A DNA stretch of 20,664 nt from positions 1 to 20,664 of the IMG/VR virus record IMGVR_UViG_3300043450_000076, one strand, 5' to 3'. Shown in pieces: positions 16,089 to 20,664 of the stretch. Both the position numbers and the translations under genes were made by a program. Below the pieces are notes generated by a model that saw only the letters and a list, made by a program, of their open reading frames with translations, made no database searches and was not told the origin of the DNA. This stretch comes from a virus. Numbering within the stretch: position 1 is the first letter of the stretch; each line of letters opens with the position of its first letter.

Positions 16089-16745
16089 TTAATTTATTTT
16101 TATTGTTACTCGTTTTTGAAATCTTTCCATCATTATTTGTTCAAATTCTTCTATGAATTGTGGTGTCAATGTGTTATTAACAAAATGCGTTCCCCTAATA
16201 CCATTTGCTTGGATGCTTCTGCTCAATGCGTATGCGGCTCGTTTTGTTTGCTTTGTTATATCTCGCTTTGTTACTTTCAATTCCCTACCGCTTTTGTTTT
16301 TTCTTGGTGTAACATCAATTTGCAATGGTTTTGCTTTGATGTATTGTAACATTGCTTTTAATGGTGGTGGCTTGTCCTTGAATTGATATGGGGAATTTTC
16401 AGCACCACTTTTAACACTATCCCTACCTTTTACACCTTCGTTGATAAAATCCCAATACGATGGTGCAGTAATGGCTATAACAATTTTCTTTTTGTTTACC
16501 ATTATTGGTTCTGCTTTTATGCCTTGAATTAATCCTCTGCGTGATGTATATGCTTTTTGTGATAACAATTCACTTTTCATTTTGTCAATTGCATCTTTGA
16601 CAAACGATGCCACTACTTTGACATCTTCATCCAATTCATTGTTATTTGGTTCTGTTGTTATGCCAATTTCCTTTAAGGAATCAAAATCCTTTTCTGTCAA
16701 TTTGCCACCAGATTGAACCTTTAATTTTAGTTTGAATACCAACAT
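16089..16745 (-). CDS. HK97 gp10-like tail/neck protein
   Basis: A 218-residue basic protein starting MLVFKLKLKV. It shows the gp10-family layout: an amphipathic helical start, SYWDFINEGVKGRDSVKSG (the 'Y..F.N.G..G' signature), a proline-rich loop (YQFKDKPPPLKAML), then AAYALSRSIQANGIRGTHFVNNTLT, a usual C-terminal signature of such proteins. Members act at the head-tail joint or in tail completion. The start ATG at 16743-16745 lies about 30 bases after the end of the chaperone frameshift extension. Somewhat longer than the roughly 150-residue standard because of an N-terminal addition. Confidence 0.65.
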   Translation of the reverse strand: MLVFKLKLKVQSGGKLTEKDFDSLKEIGITTEPNNNELDEDVKVVASFVKDAIDKMKSELLSQKAYTSRRGLIQGIKAEPIMVNKKKIVIAITAPSYWDFINEGVKGRDSVKSGAENSPYQFKDKPPPLKAMLQYIKAKPLQIDVTPRKNKSGRELKVTKRDITKQTKRAAYALSRSIQANGIRGTHFVNNTLTPQFIEEFEQIMMERFQKRVTIKIN

Positions 16746-16775
16746 ATTGTCAAATACACTTTTGTCAAAATAGTG

Positions 16776-17548
16776 TTATGTGTTATTCATTGACATCCTC
16801 AACTCCCATTCTTCTTGCTTTTTTATATCGTTCAACATTACGGCATAATTCAAAAATTCCAATGCCGATAATTCATAAACTTCCTTGAATTTTAACATAT
16901 CCTTGTTTGCCATTTGGTAAACAACCAATAGCCATCCATATTGTGATAACAAATCTATGCCTTGCCCATTGTCTTGTGGTTCATCATTTGTTATATCTTG
17001 GTCAATTGGTTCTTGGAATATGTCTGCAAAGCCTTCAAGTAACTTTCTGAACTCAACAAAAAAAAACTAACAACTCCCCAAACATCTTTGATTTTTGCAT
17101 TGTGTAACAAATGTTCTGCTCGTTTTTGATGTGTTGCGGATGTGTACTTTTCTGGCATCCATTTATAGAACTTGCACTCACAACACAATGTAGCCATAAT
17201 GTTATGCAAGTTTTTTACAAGTTCTTGCTCATTGCTTGTGTTATAAGACATCAAATCTATTAATTGACCAGCATTCAATTCATTGGTGTACAATATTGGT
17301 TTGTACCATTTGTTCCCAGCCTTAAACCTTGTTTTAAAGATTATTGCTGGTAGTTTGTTCCATTGTGTTATGATTTCTGTATATCGTTTATGGATGTGTA
17401 TCGGTTGTTCTTGATACAATTCATCCAACGATTTTTTGTCAACCACAGATATAACACCAATCTTTTTGTCTAACATATCCAGTTCTTGCGTAAACTCAAT
17501 GTTAGCAACTTGCTGAAATTGATTAATTGTTAATTGCGTAAGTTTCAT
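16776..17548 (-). CDS. tail assembly chaperone, -1 frameshift product (gpGT-like)
   Basis: Translation starts at 17548 (MKLTQLTINQFQ). The zero frame ends at 16991 and gives 185 residues. The -1 frame, entered at the T9 run (17066-17058 on the minus strand), stays open for 93 more codons to a TAA at 16778-16776, giving about 257 residues. The extension reads VEFRKLLEGFADIFQEP..., then YGWLLVVYQMANKDMLKFKEVY and ends EEWELRMSMNNT, a helical acidic/basic pattern like the T domain of phage tail chaperones, whose G domain is the upstream part. The short and long forms guide tail tube polymerisation around the tape measure. The only alternative I see is an undercounted T in the homopolymer, which would make this one plain gene. 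Confidence 0.75.
16991..17548 (-). CDS. tail assembly chaperone, zero-frame short product (gpG-like)
   Basis: The 185-residue zero-frame form. Features include LTQLTINQFQQV at the start, KSLDELYQEQPIH, KWYKPILYTNELNAGQLIDLM and a C-terminal DVWGVVSFFLL immediately before the slippery codons. The tail after the T9 run (SSESYLKALQTYSKNQLTKI) is the default ending. In long-tailed phages the short form is made in large excess over the frameshifted one. Lies between the methyltransferase at 17560 and the gp10-like gene. Confidence 0.75.
   Translation of the reverse strand: MKLTQLTINQFQQVANIEFTQELDMLDKKIGVISVVDKKSLDELYQEQPIHIHKRYTEIITQWNKLPAIIFKTRFKAGNKWYKPILYTNELNAGQLIDLMSYNTSNEQELVKNLHNIMATLCCECKFYKWMPEKYTSATHQKRAEHLLHNAKIKDVWGVVSFFLLSSESYLKALQTYSKNQLTKI
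17058..17067 (-). promoter_or_regulatory. slippery site for -1 ribosomal frameshifting
   Basis: On the minus strand the codons AGT TTT TTT TTG TTG cover a run of nine T. The heptamer T TTT TTG in zero-frame phasing permits both tRNAs to re-pair one base back (TTT, TTT), after which the frame reads GTT GAG TTC. The position, at the end of the first domain of a tail chaperone, is where phages usually frameshift. Confidence 0.7.
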
Positions 17549-17550
17549 AT

Positions 17551-17566
17551 TGTGTTATTTTATAAT
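17551..17566 (-). repeat. duplicated leader before the tail chaperone start
   Basis: On the minus strand ATTATAAAATAACACA is immediately before the chaperone start (two bases away). The identical 16-mer lies at 18921-18936, directly before the start of the GT-A glycosyltransferase. Both copies follow methyltransferase genes and include their stop codons. Confidence 0.7.
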
Positions 17567-18132
17567 TTTATGTACCATTGTGTGAATGAGATAATTTTTC
17601 TTTCTGGTATCAATTCATCAACTGCATTCATTACACCATTCCAAGTTGTACAATAATCATCCCCACATAAATATCCACCTTTTTTTACTTTTGATTTCCA
17701 ACATTGAATGTCTTGTTTTACTGGTTCGTATTCGTGTGACGCATCAATATAAACCATATCAAAAGTATTGTTACCATAACTATTAACTATATCTAAACTA
17801 TTACTTTTTACTAATGTTATATTTTCTGCTAATAAATTATTTTGCTTTATGTTATTAATATGATGTAAGGCTTCTTCATAATTAGGCATTGGGTACATTC
17901 CGCTTTGATGTTCTGGACTACCTTCAAAATGGTCTATGCCTATTATTTCGTGAGGTATAATATGTTTGCATAACACTTCGTGAAATATTGCAATGCTTCT
18001 TCCACGAAATACACCAATTTCTGCAATGCGTATTTTCTTTTTTGATTTCCAATTACTTTCTGTAATAAAATGTTCTAACATTGCTCCTTGGGTTTCCATT
18101 TGCGACCACCCAAATATTCTTTCGTAATACAT
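17560..18132 (-). CDS. SAM-dependent methyltransferase (Methyltransf_24-like), copy A
   Basis: A 190-residue class I methyltransferase. Motif I EIGVFRG at 38-44 binds S-adenosylmethionine; GIDHFEG at 65-71 provides the acidic residue for the ribose; FDMVYIDASHEY at 124-135 and GGYLCGDDY at 152-160 form the later motifs, with candidate metal-binding acidic residues as in the sugar or macrolide O-methyltransferases of the TylF/CmcI/Methyltransf_24 kind. Neighbours are a GT-A glycosyltransferase (stop and start share one base) and a related methyltransferase, so a sugar or glycan hydroxyl is the likely target. Related to copy B (18925-19428) by motifs and by the WYI..K C-terminus. Confidence 0.8.
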   Translation of the reverse strand: MYYERIFGWSQMETQGAMLEHFITESNWKSKKKIRIAEIGVFRGRSIAIFHEVLCKHIIPHEIIGIDHFEGSPEHQSGMYPMPNYEEALHHINNIKQNNLLAENITLVKSNSLDIVNSYGNNTFDMVYIDASHEYEPVKQDIQCWKSKVKKGGYLCGDDYCTTWNGVMNAVDELIPERKIISFTQWYIKL

Positions 18133-18920
18133 TATAAATAATTTAATTTTGTTTTGTGTTCTAATGGAATGTCAAAAATACCTATTCCACCAGCATAACC
18201 ATTTATCATTAATGATTTTATTTCTTCTTCTTGATACTGACGATTATGAAAGCCTAATCCACCTTCATCTGCTAAATTCCATTCTGTATTTTTCCAAATA
18301 TGTCTTTGCAACATTATGTTATAATCCATTCTGTGCAAATGTAAAAGGTGCAAATTATAACAATAATTATTTGGATTATAATAATTGTTACTATTAATAT
18401 ATTTTGCATAATGGAAACCCACCGCATATTGCAATGGAACTTTTGTTATTAATGGTTTGTCATATAATGGCTCTCTTGACCATTTGTTTCTTTGTTCCAT
18501 TATTGGTAACAACAAATTTAATGGTGCTTCTTCTTCCATTATATGCACTATCTCATAACCAACACAATTTACATATTGATGATTACTTTGCCTAAATTCT
18601 TCTAACACATCTAACAAACTTTTATCTTCTGTTGTGTATATAATTTCATCTGCATCTGTGTATAACACAACTTCGTATTTTTCCAGTAATTCTATTTGGA
18701 ATGCTTGTGCTTGTTCTACCAGCCAAGTATGTCTGCCAGCCTCTGGATTAAATATTGGTATAACATTAACTCCAATGTTTTCTGTGCTTTTATCTTTTGT
18801 TTCGTGGTCTAACACATAAATATCTTCGTTTGCAAATGTCTTACGATAATGTTTTAACCATAATGGTAAAATAACAGATTCATCTTTTGCTATTGTAAAT
18901 ATTGCAAATGGTTTTTTCAT
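18132..18920 (-). CDS. GT-A type glycosyltransferase (family 2/Glyco_tranf_2_4-like)
   Basis: A 262-residue protein starting MKKPFAIFTIAKDESVILPL, which is the first strand and nucleotide-binding loop of this fold, followed by WLKHYRK, DIYVLDHETKDKST and the metal-binding acidic motif TDADE at 88-92. A C-terminal HRMDY...LQRHIWKNTEW section is typical of related glycosyl transferase family 2-like enzymes (also annotated DUF or Glyco_tranf_2_4). Likely adds a sugar to a phage or host molecule; donor and acceptor unknown. Located between the two methyltransferases, which suggests a shared glycan substrate. Confidence 0.75.
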   Translation of the reverse strand: MKKPFAIFTIAKDESVILPLWLKHYRKTFANEDIYVLDHETKDKSTENIGVNVIPIFNPEAGRHTWLVEQAQAFQIELLEKYEVVLYTDADEIIYTTEDKSLLDVLEEFRQSNHQYVNCVGYEIVHIMEEEAPLNLLLPIMEQRNKWSREPLYDKPLITKVPLQYAVGFHYAKYINSNNYYNPNNYCYNLHLLHLHRMDYNIMLQRHIWKNTEWNLADEGGLGFHNRQYQEEEIKSLMINGYAGGIGIFDIPLEHKTKLNYL

Positions 18921-18936
18921 TGTGTTATTTTATAAT
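18921..18936 (-). repeat. duplicated leader before the GT-A glycosyltransferase start
   Basis: Second copy of the 16-mer ATTATAAAATAACACA (minus strand), adjacent to the ATG at 18918-18920. The stop codon TAA of the preceding methyltransferase lies inside it. Confidence 0.7.
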
Positions 18937-19428
18937 GTACCAACTATCTTCTTGTGGTTCTTCTGTAACAATAAATTCTTTTCCTATGTTATTGGTAAAT
19001 TCTTGCAATGCTTTTCTAACACCATCTAAACTTCTATCGTGACCGCATAAAATACCTCCTTGTTTTACTTTGTTCCAGTAATTTGTTATATCGTGTAATG
19101 CCCATTTGTATGAATGGTCTGCATCAACATAGATAAAATCGTATTTGTTATCTTCCAATTCCTCTAATGCTTTATCACTATATTTTGGGATAAGCGTAAA
19201 TCTACCATTTGTTACATATGGATTTAATGTTTCAGTTGCTATGCGTTCTCTTTCTGACATAAATTCTTTGTTAATAAATCCCCACCAATCTTGATACCCT
19301 TCAAATGGGTCTATTCCAATCAATGTTAGATTAGGAAATTTGTCTAACAATCTTTTTGCATTTGCTCCTTCCCAAACTCCAATTTCTATTCCAAGTATCG
19401 GATTTGTTGTGTCTATTTGTGAATACAT
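18925..19428 (-). CDS. SAM-dependent methyltransferase (Methyltransf_24-like), copy B
   Basis: A 167-residue class I methyltransferase with EIGVWEG at 15-21 (motif I), GIDPFEG at 38-44, YDFIYVDADHSY at 96-107 and GGILCGHD at 124-131. The same four motifs in the same spacing are found in copy A, and both proteins end in WYI(I)K, which points to a shared ancestor. Copy B has no N-terminal extension and lacks the GDDY acidic pair of copy A (GHD instead), so the two may act on different positions or substrates. The start at 19428 has an A-rich leader and no Shine-Dalgarno. Confidence 0.78.
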   Translation of the reverse strand: MYSQIDTTNPILGIEIGVWEGANAKRLLDKFPNLTLIGIDPFEGYQDWWGFINKEFMSERERIATETLNPYVTNGRFTLIPKYSDKALEELEDNKYDFIYVDADHSYKWALHDITNYWNKVKQGGILCGHDRSLDGVRKALQEFTNNIGKEFIVTEEPQEDSWYIIK

Positions 19429-19448
19429 ATTTTTTTGGTTTTATGGTT

Positions 19449-20120
19449 TTAGAATATAATAAAATGTGCGTGATTCATATTTGGATGCCAATCTGTTGGT
19501 GTTGTTGAATATATTGTTGGGTTATTTAAGCCAATCCATCTTTCGGATTGATATCGTGTTTGTTTAGCAACTTGTGGCAATGTTCTAACATAACTTGATT
19601 TTGCCCACCAAAAGTTACCACCAAAAAATGATGTTCCATTTGGGTCATCTTGTATAATTTGCGGATGTTCAGATTGTGTTAGCCAAAAAGCACCAGCACA
19701 ATCTATTTTGGTGTTTTCAAGTTTTTGAAATATTGCTCTGCGTTGAACAACATTATAAAATAACATTGTCCTTGCCCATATCATATTTGACAATGTTGGT
19801 CTAAATGAACCTTTTGTATGACCATAAAAATATAACACATTATCTTCTATCAAACTTGCTTCTCGCATTTTTTCTAATGTTACATATTCATCCCCAGAAC
19901 CTCGCTCAATAATGATTTTAATTTTGTCTTTGACCATTGACTGGTGTAACATTTCTTTGATTAATTTACGCAATTCTGGTTTGCCAACAATGCCTATTCT
20001 AATTTCTTCAAGTTCTTCTATTAATGCCCAATTGCATATTGTGTTAAAATGTTGCAATACGATTAATGATGTTATGTTAATCTCATTAACATAAATGTGG
20101 TAATAGTGGATTTTTTTCAT
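19449..20120 (-). CDS. glycosyltransferase-like protein of the glycan block
   Basis: A 223-residue protein starting MKKIHYYHIYVNEIN. Recognisable pieces: VLYFYGHTKGSF (the 'YFHTKG' pattern), MIWARTMLFYNVV, and DPNGTSFFGGNFWWAKSSYVRTLP (a 'GNFWWA..SY...LP' pattern), ending near GLNNPTIYSTTPTDWHPNMNHAHF. These are seen in glycosyltransferase-like proteins of bacterial polysaccharide clusters and in some phages. I cannot name the family securely and no classical DxD is evident. Starts two bases after the terminase stop, so it is read from the same transcript. Confidence 0.55.
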   Translation of the reverse strand: MKKIHYYHIYVNEINITSLIVLQHFNTICNWALIEELEEIRIGIVGKPELRKLIKEMLHQSMVKDKIKIIIERGSGDEYVTLEKMREASLIEDNVLYFYGHTKGSFRPTLSNMIWARTMLFYNVVQRRAIFQKLENTKIDCAGAFWLTQSEHPQIIQDDPNGTSFFGGNFWWAKSSYVRTLPQVAKQTRYQSERWIGLNNPTIYSTTPTDWHPNMNHAHFIIF

Positions 20121-20122
20121 TG

Positions 20123-20664
20123 TTATGTATTTAAAATTGTGTATTTGCCAGAATTGGTAACACCAAGTTTGTTCAATGCAACATATCGGATTGCATCACA
20201 ACAATGATTAAATGAATCAATTGGAATGCCAGTTGTGTTACCATCTCTATCTGTTGCCCAAGTATATGAACGAAATTCTTTAATTAGGTTTACGCTTTCT
20301 TTTGTTACTTTCAATTTATACCTTTTTAAAATGTCAATCCCATTCCGTATGGAATCTGGACCTTTTTTTGCTGGTACAATGTTATAACCTAATCTGCGGA
20401 TTTCTTCAATTGATTTTGGTTCTGCTGAATCAGCAACAATTTCAAATGAACGATTAATGTTATAATACTTTAATTTGTTTGCTATGTCTTGATTTGTTAA
20501 TCCTTTGTCATATAACAATTCGTGTAAGTACAATTCATCTTTGTTACGATAAATAGCAACCAATGCCGTTGGGTCTTGTGCAAATCCCCAGTCCATTCCA
20601 AATGCAACAAATTTTGTGTTAGTAACATCAATTGAATCCACCATTTCAAAATCATCAAAGATTG
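20123..20664 (-). CDS. terL: terminase large subunit, C-terminal nuclease domain (partial)
   Basis: The frame is open through the right window edge (IFDDFEMVDSIDV precedes FVAFGMDWGFAQDPTA), so this is the C-terminal part of a longer protein; the ATG at 20642-20644 is internal. The piece has the RNase H-like nuclease signature of TerL: DWGFAQD (first aspartate), IVADSAEPKSIEEIRRLG (second), and DSFNHCCDAIRYV (third), which together bind two metal ions and cut concatemeric DNA during packaging. The ATPase half with its Walker motifs would be outside the window. It is the first virion gene in the direction of transcription seen here. Confidence 0.92.
   Translation of the reverse strand, partial: IFDDFEMVDSIDVTNTKFVAFGMDWGFAQDPTALVAIYRNKDELYLHELLYDKGLTNQDIANKLKYYNINRSFEIVADSAEPKSIEEIRRLGYNIVPAKKGPDSIRNGIDILKRYKLKVTKESVNLIKEFRSYTWATDRDGNTTGIPIDSFNHCCDAIRYVALNKLGVTNSGKYTILNT

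Noticed and set aside
16749-16776. Hairpin (CACTTTT / AAAATAGTG) after the chaperone extension
   Set aside because: The stem is short, AT-rich and needs a bulge; not distinguishable from chance in this composition.
1-20664. tRNA genes, CRISPR arrays, insertion sequences, attachment sites
   Set aside because: No cloverleaf with a T-loop consensus, no regularly spaced repeats, no transposase or integrase and no terminal repeats were seen; genes fill almost all of the sequence.

Overview
The window is part of the genome of a tailed double-stranded DNA bacteriophage (Caudoviricetes), probably with a long non-contractile tail, infecting a member of the Bacteroidota. Phage origin rests on a terminase large-subunit C-terminus, portal, XkdF-type prohead protease, major capsid protein, tail tube candidate, frameshifted tail-assembly chaperone, tape measure, holin-like protein and T7-type amidase. 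The host guess rests on protein families typical of Bacteroidota phages (DUF6712-like connector, two large tail proteins), AT-rich asparagine-rich coding, and A-rich start regions without Shine-Dalgarno sequences. Whether it is a lytic phage or a prophage cannot be told from this fragment; no integrase, repressor or attachment site is seen.

Layout. Positions 1-1309 (+ strand) hold the end of a compact operon: the last codons of an unseen gene, a VRR-NUC nuclease, two small unknown genes, a one-helix membrane peptide and an N-acetylmuramoyl-L-alanine amidase, mostly joined by ATGA stop/start overlaps. From 1306 to the right edge everything is on the minus strand and is transcribed right to left. 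The order of transcription is: terminase C-terminus (cut by the window edge), a four-gene glycan/methylation block (glycosyltransferase-like, methyltransferase, GT-A glycosyltransferase, methyltransferase), tail-assembly chaperone with a -1 frameshift extension, gp10-like protein, two large tail/baseplate proteins, tape measure, protease, scaffold-like protein, major capsid protein, tail tube candidate, a lone GT-B glycosyltransferase, a small beta-rich protein, portal fusion, connector, tail-completion candidate, holin-like protein and a membrane-anchored coiled-coil protein. The two operons converge, and their last genes share one TTAA as stop codons.

How it fits together: the minus-strand operon builds the particle (terminase packages; portal, protease, scaffold and capsid protein form the head; connector, chaperone, tube, tape measure and tail-tip proteins form the tail), and its end supplies holin and a spanin-like protein. 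The plus operon supplies the amidase. Two sugar-transferase loci embedded among virion genes suggest that the particle, or something in the infected cell, is glycosylated and the glycan perhaps methylated. The most unusual observations are: apparently complete absence of GATC, CATG and AGCT (and most other GC-containing 4-base palindromes) over 20.6 kb; a T9 slippery run that opens a 93-codon second reading frame in the chaperone gene; a portal protein with a helix-turn-helix-like segment and a CRHxW C-terminus; and tail genes placed upstream of head genes.
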